The notes under the pieces are model-generated. The model ran no database searches, was not told the DNA's origin, and was given only the letters and a program-made list of their open reading frames with translations. From contig JACKDN010000009.1 in assembly GCA_020633465.1 (NCBI GenBank), positions 186,001 to 250,000 of the forward strand: a stretch of DNA of 64,000 nt. Direction: 5' to 3'. Shown here in pieces: positions 1 to 8,109 of this stretch (its first letter is position 1; each line of letters starts with the position of its first letter). The position numbers and the translations under genes are program-made. Origin of the DNA: Myxococcales bacterium (lineage in GTDB: Bacteria > Myxococcota_A > Bradymonadia > UBA7976 > UBA1532).

Positions 1-29
1 TCGAGCAGGTCGGCGAAGGGCAGGCTCAC
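1..29 (-). CDS. 5' end of an unseen gene cut by the left window edge
   Basis: A GTG on the minus strand at 29-27 overlaps the TGA of the EAD-iSTAND gene (28-26) in a GTGA arrangement, as seen at many coupled gene pairs in this window. The nine codons visible before the edge read MSLPFADLL without a stop. This suggests a co-transcribed downstream partner of the EAD-iSTAND gene. Nothing about its function can be read from nine residues, and chance openness over 29 bases is quite possible. Confidence 0.3.
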
Positions 30-1120
30 GGCTCGGCCAGCCACCGGCGCAGGTTCTCGTACACGTCCGCCGAGCGGTCGCCGCGCCCCACCAGCTTCAG
101 CGCCAGCGCGGCGGGCGTGAGGCCCGCGCGCTCGCGCGCGGTCAGGGCGCGCTCGGCGAAGTGCTGCACGTCCGCCCGGGTGATGGGGCGCAGCTCGGGC
201 AGGGCCAGCACCTCGACGTTCGGCCCGCCGGCGGCCAGGGCGCGCGCCAGCGCCTGCGCCTTGCCGACGGTGTCCAGGTGGTCGGCGCGCCCGAACCAGC
301 GTCGCCACCAGGGCACCGCGCTCCAGCCGACGGGCTGCAGCAGCAGCACGCGCGCGTCGGGCGGCGTCAGCCGGGGCAGATGGCCGGTGACGAACTCGAC
401 GAAGCCCGCGTGGTCGTGCAGCTCGCGGCGCAGCAGGCTGCAGCCCACCACCAGCGGCGCCAGCGCCGACGCCGCGCGCAGCAGGTCGGGCAGTGCCGTC
501 GAGGCGTCGCCCAGCGCCGCGCGCACCGCGCGCTCGAAGCGCTCGGCGTGGTCGGCCGCGCCGCGCGGGCGCTCGCCGCCCCAGTCCACCCGCGCGAAGC
601 GGTAGCGCGCCAGCGGCTCGCCCTCGACCAGGTCGACGAAGCGCCCGTGCGCCTCGTGATCGGCGCCGGTCAGCAGCGTGAGCCGCACCGCCGGCGCGCC
701 GACCAGGTCCACCAGGCGCGTGCGCTGCGGTTCGCGGTCGCAGCGCAGCCAGCGCAGGTCGACGGCCGGCGGCACCGGCGCGTCGGCGAACACGACCAAC
801 GAGGCTGCCTGCACCCGCGCCCGCAGCGCCGCGACCGCCGCCGCCCGCGCCGCGTCGTCGCGCAGGTGCCGCTCGAGGCCCCGCAGGTAGGTCGCGAACC
901 AGCCGCGCACCTGCGGCGCGTCGGCGCCCCGCGCGCCGTTCAAGTGGTCCAGGTCGAGGTCGATCTGCTCGGCCGGCGCGTCCGCCTCGGGGATGCGCCG
1001 CATCCAGGCGGTGTCGGCCCCCGCCAGCAGCCGCCCGCGCAGCCGCCGATAGCCGTCCACCGCCAGCAGCACGTCCCGTAGACGTGCCACCCCGTCGTCA
1101 TCGAGGAAGCCAGGCCGCAC
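26..1120 (-). CDS. EAD-iSTAND-like protein (putative conflict-system sensor/adaptor)
   Basis: About 364 residues from a GTG at 1120. Residues 1-85 form a helical domain that begins FLDDDGVARL and carries QIDLDLDHLN. It closely resembles the N-terminus of the divergent protease gene (QIELDLDRLN), so both are read as effector-associated domains (EADs). Around residue 127 the motif CDREPQ is followed by a hydrophobic strand and a GADHEAHGRF stretch, which matches my recollection of inactive-STAND (iSTAND) domains, degenerate P-loop modules in NTP-regulated conflict systems. No intact Walker A or B is visible. A longer reading to 1255 would add a poly-Thr tract made by the trinucleotide repeat and would overlap the protease gene, so I reject it. 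The likely role is a sensor or adaptor that meets the protease through EAD-EAD contact. Family assignment is inference. Confidence 0.62.
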   Translation of the reverse strand: MRPGFLDDDGVARLRDVLLAVDGYRRLRGRLLAGADTAWMRRIPEADAPAEQIDLDLDHLNGARGADAPQVRGWFATYLRGLERHLRDDAARAAAVAALRARVQAASLVVFADAPVPPAVDLRWLRCDREPQRTRLVDLVGAPAVRLTLLTGADHEAHGRFVDLVEGEPLARYRFARVDWGGERPRGAADHAERFERAVRAALGDASTALPDLLRAASALAPLVVGCSLLRRELHDHAGFVEFVTGHLPRLTPPDARVLLLQPVGWSAVPWWRRWFGRADHLDTVGKAQALARALAAGGPNVEVLALPELRPITRADVQHFAERALTARERAGLTPAALALKLVGRGDRSADVYENLRRWLAEP

Positions 1121-1161
1121 CCGGCGACCATACCCCAACAACGGTCGATCACCGCCGCAAC

Positions 1162-1194
1162 TCGTCGTCGTGGTCGTTGTCGTCGTCGTCGTCG
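1162..1194. repeat. Imperfect GTC trinucleotide repeat between the two EAD genes
   Basis: About eleven imperfect GTC/GTG/GTT triplets lie in the short divergent spacer between the EAD-iSTAND and EAD-protease genes. They sit upstream of the chosen starts of both genes. On either strand longer start choices would translate the tract as poly-Thr or poly-Val. Confidence 0.7.
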
Positions 1195-1241
1195 AACTTG
1201 CGGCCCGCGCCCCCACACCGCAGCCTGCCCTGGGAGGTGCC

Positions 1242-2381
1242 ATGGTCGACCCCAACTTCCGCTACCTCGATCCCGACGCCGTCTGGGATCTCGCCGACGC
1301 CCTCTTCGCCCTCGACCTCGACGCCGACGGACGCCGTCGCCTGCTGGCGCGCCTGCCGCGCACCTTGGCCGCCTCACTGCCGCCGGCCAGCGACGGGCCG
1401 GGCAGCCTCGCCCAGATCGAGCTCGACCTCGACCGCCTCAACCGCATCGAGCGCCTGCGCGACGGCGAGGTGCCCCTCGATCTGTACCTGCAGGGCGCCC
1501 AGCGGCTGGCGCGCGGCCGCGGCGGCGACGTGGTGACGGCCATCGAGGACGCCCGCGCCCGCGTCGCCACCGGCGGGCCGGCCGCCCCCGACGCCCCGCC
1601 CGAGACCCCCGAGCGGGTCATCGACTTCGACGCCCGCCTCGACGTCGCCTTCCTGGCCGCCGGCGCGCGCGCCGCCGAGTCGGTGGGCCTGGTGCGCGTG
1701 CCCGCCCTGCGGGACGGCGCCGCGCTGCTCGACGGCGCGGGCAACCCGATCCACTGCACCGGCACCGTCTGGGTCGTGGCCCCGAACCTCGTGCTCACCA
1801 ACCACCACGTCGTCCGCGTGCTGGCCGCGGCCGAGCCGGTCAGCGACGCCGATCTGCACCGTCAGGCCGCCGCCGCCCAGGTCACCTTCCACCCCGACGG
1901 CGTCGACGCGCCGCCCGAGGCCTGGCAGCCGGTCGAGGGCCTGCGCGCCTTCGCCGCCGGCCCGCTCGACTACGCGGCCCTCGCCGTCGCCACCGATCAC
2001 GCGCCGCTGCCCCTGCGCACCGCGCCCTTCAGCGTCGAGCGCTTCTCGGTGAACATCATCCAGTACCCCCTGCGCGGCGCCGAGCAGCGCAAGCTGGTCA
2101 GCCTGCGCAACAACCTGGCGGTCGAGGTGGGCGACACGGCGCTCGCGTACCTGACCGACACCAGCTTCGGGGCGTCGGGCGCGCCGGCCTGCGACGACGC
2201 CTGGCACGTCGTCGCCCTGCACCGCGCGGCCAGCGCGACGCAGCGGTGGGCCTTCAACGGCCGCCAGCTGACCTACGTGAACCTGGGGACGCCCATCCCG
2301 ACGCTGCTGGCCGATCTGGCCGCGCGCCACCCGGACGTGCGCGCGCTCATCCCGCCGGCAGCACCAGCAGGTCGACCTTGA
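1242..2381 (+). CDS. EAD-linked trypsin-like serine protease
   Basis: 379 residues. The start at 1242 is favoured because GGGAGGT lies just upstream and the earlier in-frame start only adds a poly-Val tract. Residues 1-95 form a helical EAD with QIELDLDRLNRIERL and a GEVPLDLYL segment typical, to my memory, of EAD1. An Asp/Pro-rich linker follows. Residues 150-375 are a chymotrypsin-fold peptidase: His of TNHHV (about 189), Asp of PLDYAAL (about 243) and Ser in FGASGAP (about 312). There is no signal peptide, so it should act in the cytoplasm. It is divergent from the EAD-iSTAND gene, which fits an effector held in check and released through EAD contact. Its 3' end overlaps the convergent methyltransferase gene by 35 bases. 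Confidence 0.78.
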   Translation: MVDPNFRYLDPDAVWDLADALFALDLDADGRRRLLARLPRTLAASLPPASDGPGSLAQIELDLDRLNRIERLRDGEVPLDLYLQGAQRLARGRGGDVVTAIEDARARVATGGPAAPDAPPETPERVIDFDARLDVAFLAAGARAAESVGLVRVPALRDGAALLDGAGNPIHCTGTVWVVAPNLVLTNHHVVRVLAAAEPVSDADLHRQAAAAQVTFHPDGVDAPPEAWQPVEGLRAFAAGPLDYAALAVATDHAPLPLRTAPFSVERFSVNIIQYPLRGAEQRKLVSLRNNLAVEVGDTALAYLTDTSFGASGAPACDDAWHVVALHRAASATQRWAFNGRQLTYVNLGTPIPTLLADLAARHPDVRALIPPAAPAGRP

Positions 2382-3366
2382 GCCCGCCGTTGCGCAGGGG
2401 CACGCGCCGCTCGACCCGGCGGCCGAGGGCGCCCTCGAGGTCGCGCCGCGGACACAGAATCGCGGCGCGCCAGCCCGCGAACGGCCCCTTCAGCAGGGCG
2501 CCCAGCGCGCGGAAGGCGTCGGGGCCCTCGGCGCGCTTGCCGTAGGGCGGGTTGCACACCAGCAGGCCGGTTTCGGCGGGGGGCGTCGCGTCGGCGGCGT
2601 CGCCCTCGGCGATCGCGATCTCGACCCCCGCCCGCTCGGCGTTGCGCCGCGCCGCCGCCACCGTCGCGGCGTCCTGGTCGCGCCCCGTGATCATCGTCGG
2701 CACCGCCGGGAAGCGCGGCATCGCCTCGGTGCGCCACCACGCCTCGCAGGCGAAGGTCCGCAGGCGCCCCGGCGCCAGACCGGCCGCCGCGCCGGCCGCC
2801 TCGATCAGCAGCGTGCCCGACCCGCACATCGGATCGAACAGCGCCTCGCCCGGCGCCCACCCGGCCAGCGCCAGCATCGCCGCCGCCAGCGTCTCGCGCA
2901 TCGGCGCCGGCCCGTTCTCCAGCCGCCACCCGCGCTGATGCAGGCGCTCGCCGCTGGTGTCGACGCTCAGCGTGCAGCGATCCCGGTGCAGCCGCGCCCG
3001 CAGCGTCACGTCGCCCGGCGGTACGATGGCGGCCAGCCGCTCGGCCACCGCCCCGCTGTGGTACAGCCGCGACTTCGTGCAGGTCACCTGCGGCGTCAGC
3101 CCCCCGAAGGGCGCCCAGTCGATGGCCATCGCCCCCGCCTCCAGCGCGTCGAAGCTGGGCGCCTCGAAGCGCGCCACCCGCTGCAGGATGCGCGTGGGGA
3201 TGGCCAGAATCCGGTTCGCTTTCAACGGGTTGCCCCGGAAGCGCACGCCGCCGTCGAGCGGCGTCACGTCCCGAAAGCGATGCCGCCGCAGCTCGTCGGC
3301 GGCGACGCCCTCGAGCCCGGGCGGGACGACGGCGAACAGGGTCGGATGGTCAGGCTTCTTGCCCAA
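2347..3366 (-). CDS. THUMP-type 23S rRNA (guanine-N2) methyltransferase, RlmL-like
   Basis: 339 residues. The N-terminus has the ferredoxin-like/THUMP arrangement of RlmL and YcbY enzymes (PPGLEGVAADEL near 15-26, then the conserved DTSGERLHQRGWR at 136-148). The C-terminal half is a class I SAM methyltransferase with the SAM loop DPMCGSGT (178-185) and the base-binding NPPYG (272-276). Such proteins make m2G in 23S rRNA using S-adenosylmethionine. The RlmK half found in gamma-proteobacterial fusions is absent, so this is the single-domain form. It converges on and overlaps the EAD protease gene by 35 bases. The family is secure; the exact target base is not. Confidence 0.85.
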   Translation of the reverse strand: MGKKPDHPTLFAVVPPGLEGVAADELRRHRFRDVTPLDGGVRFRGNPLKANRILAIPTRILQRVARFEAPSFDALEAGAMAIDWAPFGGLTPQVTCTKSRLYHSGAVAERLAAIVPPGDVTLRARLHRDRCTLSVDTSGERLHQRGWRLENGPAPMRETLAAAMLALAGWAPGEALFDPMCGSGTLLIEAAGAAAGLAPGRLRTFACEAWWRTEAMPRFPAVPTMITGRDQDAATVAAARRNAERAGVEIAIAEGDAADATPPAETGLLVCNPPYGKRAEGPDAFRALGALLKGPFAGWRAAILCPRRDLEGALGRRVERRVPLRNGGLKVDLLVLPAG

Positions 3367-3406
3367 ATCAGGTGCCGATCGTGCAGGGAGCCGCGCCGCT
3401 CGGCGC

Positions 3407-3430
3407 GATCCACGTGGTGGGTCGTGGATC
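3407..3430. repeat. Inverted repeat in the 3367-3520 spacer
   Basis: GATCCACG (3407-3414) pairs perfectly with CGTGGATC (3423-3430) across an 8-base loop. It lies in the 150-base gap between the large lipoprotein gene, whose 3' end is at 3521, and the methyltransferase start at 3366. The same gap holds three tandem copies of a TGACCGC-like heptamer near 3461-3481. No clear promoter was recognised. Confidence 0.4.
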
Positions 3431-3481
3431 CGCGGCCCGCGCGCCGCCTCGATCGGCTGACCGCTGACCGCTGACCGCTGA

Positions 3482-3510
3482 TGGCCGTCCGCGCGCGAGC
3501 AGGACGGCCA
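3482..3510 (-). terminator. Hairpin downstream of the large lipoprotein gene
   Basis: TGGCCGTCC (3482-3490) pairs perfectly with GGACGGCCA (3502-3510) around an 11-base loop, directly 3' of the minus-strand gene ending at 3521. There is no T tract, so intrinsic termination is uncertain. It could equally stabilise the transcript end. Confidence 0.35.
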
Positions 3511-3520
3511 GGAGGTCGCC

Positions 3521-6253
3521 TCAGATCTCGAAGCCCGGCGTGCAGTACGTCGCCGTGCCCCCGCCCACGCGCGCCTTCACGTTGCAGCCGTAGCCCTCGC
3601 GGCAGGTGCCCGCGCCGTTGCCCACGCAGGGCTTCGCGCAGTAGTTGCCGTCGTCGAAGCGCGCGCACTGCCCCTCGCCCCCGCAGTCCTGGTCGTTGGC
3701 GCAGGTGCGCGTGCAGTAGCCGTTGGGCACGTCCGGCGACGGCCCCAGGCAGTCCATGCTGCCGATGCAGTCGGTGAAGTCGAAGCACGACGCGCCCACG
3801 CCCACGAAGCCGGGCAGCGCGCAGAAGTCGCCGTCGGCCAGCGCCTTGCACACGTGGTCGGGGTGCCGGCACGCGCCGCCCGCCTGGCAGTCCTCGATGC
3901 ACCACTCGCGGTCGCAGGTGTAGCCCGCCGGGCAGCCGACGCCGGCCAGGTCGCAGAACGCGTCCACGCAGGCGCCGGTGGCGTAGTCGCACACCGACAG
4001 GTCGTCGCAGGTCTGGTTGGCGGGCGCGCAGGCGTTGCCCATCATGCCCATCTCGATGTTCACGTTCAGGTCGTAGGCCTGGCCGACCACGCCCTGGTGC
4101 ACCTCGTAGTGCACGAACCCGCCCGGCGACGGCACGGTCAGCAGGCGGCAGCCGGCGCGCTCGGGCCGGCACTGGTCGCTGACGATCTCGACCGCGTAGC
4201 TCTGCCCCTCGATGCGCGTCCCGTCGGGCCGGTACGCGGTCATCATTGGCGGCCGCGGGCCGTCGAACGACAGGTACACCTTCAGCACCTGGCCCGCCGG
4301 CACGTCGGTCTTGTACCAGTCGGGATCCCCGCACCAGGTCAGGTTGCGGTACAGCTCGGCCGGGAAGGGCTCGGCGTCGGCGCGGCTGTCGTTGGGCTCG
4401 ACGCGATCGTCGTCGCAGGGCGCGGCGGCCTCCTCCTCGATCTCCAGCCGGTAGGTGTTCTCGGCGCCGCTGAAGCCGAACACCTCCAGCGTGTAGACGC
4501 CGGTGGCCGGCACCGGATCGAGCACCAGCTCCTCGTCGTCGGTCGACGAGTTCCCCCGCCGGTTGAAGTCGCCGGGGCCGGTCAGCTGCACGTCCACGTC
4601 GCCCATCGCGTGCGCGAAGCGCGCCCGCAGGGTGACCGTCGCGCCCGCCTGCAGCTCCACCGCGTAGAAGTCGCGGTCGTTGGCGCAGATCTGAAGGTCC
4701 TGGCCCACCGCCGCGCGCAGATCGGCGGCCATGCCCGCCGCGTCGTTGCCCGCGCCGTCGTCGAACGCGTCGTCCTCGCACGTGGGCACCGGCATGTCGT
4801 CCACCGTCAGCTCGATCGTGTAGTCGTTGGTCACGCCCGCCACGCCGTAGATGACCGCGGTGTAGGTGCCGGCCACGCGGGCCACGGCGCGCACGGTCTC
4901 GACGTCGGCCACGCCGGCCGAGAAGCCCACCTGCTGGCCGTTCGGCCCCTCGACCACCACGTCGATGTCGCCGTCCGCGTGCGTGAAGGCCACCTCGACG
5001 GTGAACGCCGTGTCGGCCGCCAGGTCGAACTCGAAGCGGTCGCGCTCGCCGGCCGGGCAGATGTTGCGGCCCGCCACCACCATGCCCACCGGCAGCTCGA
5101 CCGGCCCGTTGACGCCGTCGCCCTCGCACTCGCCCGGCTGCACGTTGCCCTGCGGCACCACCTGGAAGGTCACCCGCTCGATGGCCCGGAACTCGCCGTC
5201 GCTGACCTGGAACACGACGCCGAACGCCTGATCGGCCTGCTCGGCGGTGGGCGTCCAGGTGAAGGTCGCGGTGCCCGCGTCGAAGTTGGCGCCGTCGGGC
5301 AGCGTGCTGGCGATGGCGAAGGTGAGGTCGTCGGGGTTGTCGTCCTCGGCGCGCACCACCAGCTCGACGCGCTGGCCCACCATCACCTGCTGATCCTCGA
5401 TGGGGGTGATGCGCGGGGGCAGGTTGCCGGGATCGCCGCCGCCGCCGCTCTCGCGCACGGCCAGCTTCACCGCCTGCTCGTCCTCCAGCTCGCCGTCGCT
5501 GACGATGAACACCACCTCGAAGTCCGAGCCGGCCAGCCCCGCTTCGGGCGTCCAGGCGAACTCGCCCGAGCTCGCGTCCAGCGTCGCGTCGGGCAGCATG
5601 TCGCCCTCGTAGCGGTAGGTCAGCGTGTCGCCGTTGGGATCGCTGGCCTCCAGCCGCAGCATGAAGGGGCGCCCCGCGGTCAGGCGCTGATCGCCCAGCT
5701 CGTCGAGCACCGGCGGCCGGTTGCCGCCCGCGCCCGCGGGCACCACCGTGATCTGGATCGTCTCCTGATCCTTCAACGCGCCGTCGCTGACCTCGAAGGT
5801 GATCAGCACCAGCGTGCCGTCCTGATCGGGCGTCGGCGTCCACGTGAACTCGCCCGTGGACTTCTCGAACTTGGCGCCCGCGGGCAGGCTCGACCGCACG
5901 TTGTAGGTCAGCGGATCGCCCTCGGGATCGCTGGCCTCGAGGCGGATGACCAGCTGCTGACCCACCGGCGCCTCGCGATCGCCGATGCGCCGCAGCTCGG
6001 GCCGCTGGTTGCCGCCGGGCTCGCCGCCGCCGAAGCCGGGGTTGCCGCCGACGCCGGGGTTGCCGCCGACGCCGGGGTTGCCGCCGACGCCGGGGTTGCC
6101 GCCGACGCCGGGGTTGCCGCCGACGCCCGGGTTGCCGCCCGCGCCGGGGCCGCTGTCGGCCGTGCCGCTCGAGTCCTCGTTGCCGGCGCACGCCGTCGCG
6201 AGCGCGGCGCCCAGCGCGCAGGCCAGGAACGAAGCCAGGTGACGGTTGCTCAT
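3521..6253 (-). CDS. Large surface lipoprotein with GGNPGV repeats, Ig-like and PPC-type domains
   Basis: 910 residues from ATG 6253, with GAGGAGG upstream. The lipoprotein signal peptide ends near ATAC|AG. Next come six GGNPGV/F hexapeptides (about residues 39-74). Four related beta-sandwich units follow, each with a FTWTP...DG...F.VSDG pattern, as in cadherin-like/He_PIG putative Ig domains. Then come about three pre-peptidase C-terminal (PPC)-like units (DRFEFDL, DFYAVEL, DWYKTDV). The last 200 residues are rich in Cys and Gly with EGF-like spacing. It is likely an outer-membrane-anchored, surface-displayed adhesin or matrix protein. No catalytic motif was seen. An alternative start at 6400 adds only unlikely Arg-rich sequence. 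Confidence 0.8.
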   Translation of the reverse strand: MSNRHLASFLACALGAALATACAGNEDSSGTADSGPGAGGNPGVGGNPGVGGNPGVGGNPGVGGNPGVGGNPGFGGGEPGGNQRPELRRIGDREAPVGQQLVIRLEASDPEGDPLTYNVRSSLPAGAKFEKSTGEFTWTPTPDQDGTLVLITFEVSDGALKDQETIQITVVPAGAGGNRPPVLDELGDQRLTAGRPFMLRLEASDPNGDTLTYRYEGDMLPDATLDASSGEFAWTPEAGLAGSDFEVVFIVSDGELEDEQAVKLAVRESGGGGDPGNLPPRITPIEDQQVMVGQRVELVVRAEDDNPDDLTFAIASTLPDGANFDAGTATFTWTPTAEQADQAFGVVFQVSDGEFRAIERVTFQVVPQGNVQPGECEGDGVNGPVELPVGMVVAGRNICPAGERDRFEFDLAADTAFTVEVAFTHADGDIDVVVEGPNGQQVGFSAGVADVETVRAVARVAGTYTAVIYGVAGVTNDYTIELTVDDMPVPTCEDDAFDDGAGNDAAGMAADLRAAVGQDLQICANDRDFYAVELQAGATVTLRARFAHAMGDVDVQLTGPGDFNRRGNSSTDDEELVLDPVPATGVYTLEVFGFSGAENTYRLEIEEEAAAPCDDDRVEPNDSRADAEPFPAELYRNLTWCGDPDWYKTDVPAGQVLKVYLSFDGPRPPMMTAYRPDGTRIEGQSYAVEIVSDQCRPERAGCRLLTVPSPGGFVHYEVHQGVVGQAYDLNVNIEMGMMGNACAPANQTCDDLSVCDYATGACVDAFCDLAGVGCPAGYTCDREWCIEDCQAGGACRHPDHVCKALADGDFCALPGFVGVGASCFDFTDCIGSMDCLGPSPDVPNGYCTRTCANDQDCGGEGQCARFDDGNYCAKPCVGNGAGTCREGYGCNVKARVGGGTATYCTPGFEI
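6032..6139 (-). repeat. Six tandem 18-bp units encoding GGNPGV
   Basis: Six copies of an 18-base unit run from 6032 to 6139. The four at 6050-6121 are identical, while the outer two differ by one base each. They lie inside the lipoprotein gene just after the signal peptide and encode a flexible Gly/Pro linker. Identical tandem units of this size can gain or lose copies by slippage without breaking the frame. Confidence 0.9.
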
Positions 6254-6299
6254 CGATGCCTCCTCGACGCCGCGCGCTCTCCCCGCGATCGGCGCCGGA

Positions 6300-6926
6300 T
6301 CATAGCGACGGGTCCGAAGCTGGCGCCACCGGCCGCAGCACCAGATCGCCGGCCAGGTCGCCCCCCTCGAGGCGCAGGAACGCGCCGTCGCGGCGCGCAC
6401 GATACAGCACCGCCTCGCCGTCGTCGAAGGTCAGCACCAGGGTGCCCTCGGCCAAGTGCCAGCGACCGCGGGCGTGGGGCGTGGCGAAGGCGCCGTCCGC
6501 GTCCAACCGCAGGGTGAAGGCGTCGCCCGGCTCGGCGACGGCCCAGGCGCCCCACAGCGCCGGCGGCCGCTCGGCCGACAGCCGCCACCACGGCGTCGGC
6601 GCGGGCAGCGGGGCGGGCGTCAGGCACAGGCGCTCGACGACGGGGCCGACGAGGCAGGGCCCCGCGTCCACGCGCAGGCGCAGCGGCGCCGGGCCGCCCT
6701 CGAAGATCAGCGCGTCGCCCTCGGCGCGCCAGCGCAGGGCCGCGCCGCCGAGCACCGCCGCGCCGTCGGCCCCCAGCTCGAGCACCATCGTGCCGCCCGG
6801 GCCGGTGCCCAGGTAGCGCCCCGGCGGCAGGGGCGGGGCGAGCAGCAGCAGGACGAGCAGCAGCATCGGCGCGAAGAACCGGGTGACGGAAGGCCACGAC
6901 CTCCATACCATGCGCCGCGTGCGCAT
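6300..6926 (-). CDS. Hypothetical exported protein with beta-rich body
   Basis: 208 residues. After a short basic stretch there is a strong hydrophobic segment (APMLLLVLLLLAPPLPPG, about 19-36), which reads as a signal peptide or membrane anchor. The rest alternates short hydrophobic and charged strands (RYLGTGPGGTMVLEL, GRWHLAEGTLVLTFDDG), suggesting a small beta-barrel or lipocalin-like fold, but I recognise no family. A second start at 6911 has its ATG interleaved with the ATG of the divergent lipoprotein gene, so the two 5' ends overlap. Function unknown. Confidence 0.65.
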   Translation of the reverse strand: MRTRRMVWRSWPSVTRFFAPMLLLVLLLLAPPLPPGRYLGTGPGGTMVLELGADGAAVLGGAALRWRAEGDALIFEGGPAPLRLRVDAGPCLVGPVVERLCLTPAPLPAPTPWWRLSAERPPALWGAWAVAEPGDAFTLRLDADGAFATPHARGRWHLAEGTLVLTFDDGEAVLYRARRDGAFLRLEGGDLAGDLVLRPVAPASDPSL

Positions 6927-7305
6927 GACCGTCCCGCTGCTTCTCGCCGCCGCCCTGCCCTGGGGCGCGGGCTGCTCCGACGACGACGCCGAGCCCGGCC
7001 GGGCGCCGGTGATCGAGGACGCGCGGCCCGCCGCCGCGCGCCCCGGTCAGCGGGTGACGTTGGTGGGGCGCAACTTCGGCCTGCCGGGGCCCCTCGACCG
7101 GGTCACCCTCGGCGGCGCCGACGTCGCGGTGGAATCCTGGGCCGACCGCGCGCTGTTGGTCACCGTGCCCGCCCTCGGGCCGGGCGTCTTCGACTTCGTG
7201 GTGCGCAACGGTGACCGCGTCAGCGGGCCGTGGCCCTTCGAGGTGCGGGGCGCCGCCGACGCGGGCCCGACCGTCGATCTCGGGGTGGGAGATGTCGCAC
7301 CTTGA
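6910..7305 (+). CDS. Small IPT/TIG-domain lipoprotein
   Basis: 131 residues from ATG 6910; ATG 6925 is a second possible start. The signal peptide ends in a lipobox (GAGC|SDDD). The body holds one IPT/TIG immunoglobulin-like domain (RAPVIEDARPAAARPGQRVTL, then GRNFG, then LLVTVPALGPGVFDFVVRNG), the pattern seen in cell-surface and periplasmic Ig-like modules. The gene sits 63 bases upstream of tolQ, and its stop overlaps a possible -35 element of the tol operon. Likely an envelope lipoprotein of unknown partner. Confidence 0.72.
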   Translation: MRRVRMTVPLLLAAALPWGAGCSDDDAEPGRAPVIEDARPAAARPGQRVTLVGRNFGLPGPLDRVTLGGADVAVESWADRALLVTVPALGPGVFDFVVRNGDRVSGPWPFEVRGAADAGPTVDLGVGDVAP

Positions 7306-7330
7306 CGTACCTTGACCCCCGTGCTACTGC
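7302..7330 (+). promoter_or_regulatory. Candidate sigma-70 promoter of the tol-pal operon
   Basis: TTGACG (7302-7307) is separated by 17 bases from TACTGC (7325-7330), 38 bases before the tolQ start. The -35 match is good and the -10 match weak. It overlaps the stop codon of the upstream IPT/TIG gene. Confidence 0.3.
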
Positions 7331-7368
7331 CTCGACTCGGCGCAGTCGGATCATGAAGGCCTGAACCG

Positions 7369-8088
7369 ATGGACAGCATTCTCGTCAACCTCGTGACCGT
7401 CACCGAGGGCGCGCAGGACATCAGCATCTCGAAGTTGATCGCCGACGCCTCGCCCGTGGTGAAGGGTGTGCTGGCGGTGCTCGTGCTGATGTCGGTCATC
7501 AGCTGGTACATCATCGTCTACAAGTGGCTGTACCTGCGCCGCGCCCAGGGCGAGAGCGCCCTGTTCCTCGAGACCTTCTGGCAGTCGAAGCGCCTCGACG
7601 AGATCTACCAGACCAGCGAGCACCTGCGGCGAAGCCCGGTCAGCCAGGTCTTCCGCGCGGGCTACGTCGAGCTGACGAAGCTGAAGAGCGGCGGCACCGG
7701 CGACACGATGCACGGCCGCATGGACGACATGTCGAACATCGAGCGCTCGCTCAGACGGGCGCAGACCGCCGAGTCGATCCACCTCGAGAAGTTGACCGGC
7801 TTCCTCGCCACCACCGGCAGCGCGGCGCCCTTCGTCGGCCTGTTCGGCACGGTGTGGGGCATCATGGCGGCCTTCCTGAACATCGCGAAGGAGGGCAACG
7901 CGTCGCTGCTGACGGTGGCGCCGGGTATCGCCGAGGCGCTGGTGGCCACCGCCATCGGCCTCGTGGCGGCCATCCCCGCGGTGGTGTTCTACAACTACTT
8001 TCTCAACCGCGTTCGGGTGCTCGAGGCCGACATGGACAACTTCGGCCACGACTTCCTGAACATCGTCAAGCGCCACTTCTTCAACTAG
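7369..8088 (+). CDS. tolQ: TolQ-type proton channel subunit
   Basis: 239 residues with a MotA/TolQ/ExbB layout: TM1 near 26-46 (VVKGVLAVLVLMSVISWYII), a long cytoplasmic loop, then two TMs bracketing the conserved GLFGTVWGIM (about 159-168) and IGLVAAIPAVVFYN (about 198-211). TolQ and TolR form the proton-driven inner-membrane motor that energises TolA and keeps the outer membrane attached during division. It is the first gene of tolQ-tolR-tolA-tolB-x-pal, which makes TolQ the better name than ExbB. GAAGG lies upstream of the ATG. Confidence 0.93.
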   Translation: MDSILVNLVTVTEGAQDISISKLIADASPVVKGVLAVLVLMSVISWYIIVYKWLYLRRAQGESALFLETFWQSKRLDEIYQTSEHLRRSPVSQVFRAGYVELTKLKSGGTGDTMHGRMDDMSNIERSLRRAQTAESIHLEKLTGFLATTGSAAPFVGLFGTVWGIMAAFLNIAKEGNASLLTVAPGIAEALVATAIGLVAAIPAVVFYNYFLNRVRVLEADMDNFGHDFLNIVKRHFFN

Positions 8089-8109
8089 GCCGGCGGGGGA
8101 GGGCGCGTC

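Noticed and set aside
1121..1255. Extended N-terminus of the EAD-iSTAND gene including a poly-Thr run
   Set aside because: It is encoded by the trinucleotide repeat, overlaps the protease start and lies outside the domain shared with the protease.
3461..3481. Three TGACCGC heptamers as a regulatory iteron
   Set aside because: Only three short copies in a gap with other hairpins and no related gene; more likely chance slippage.
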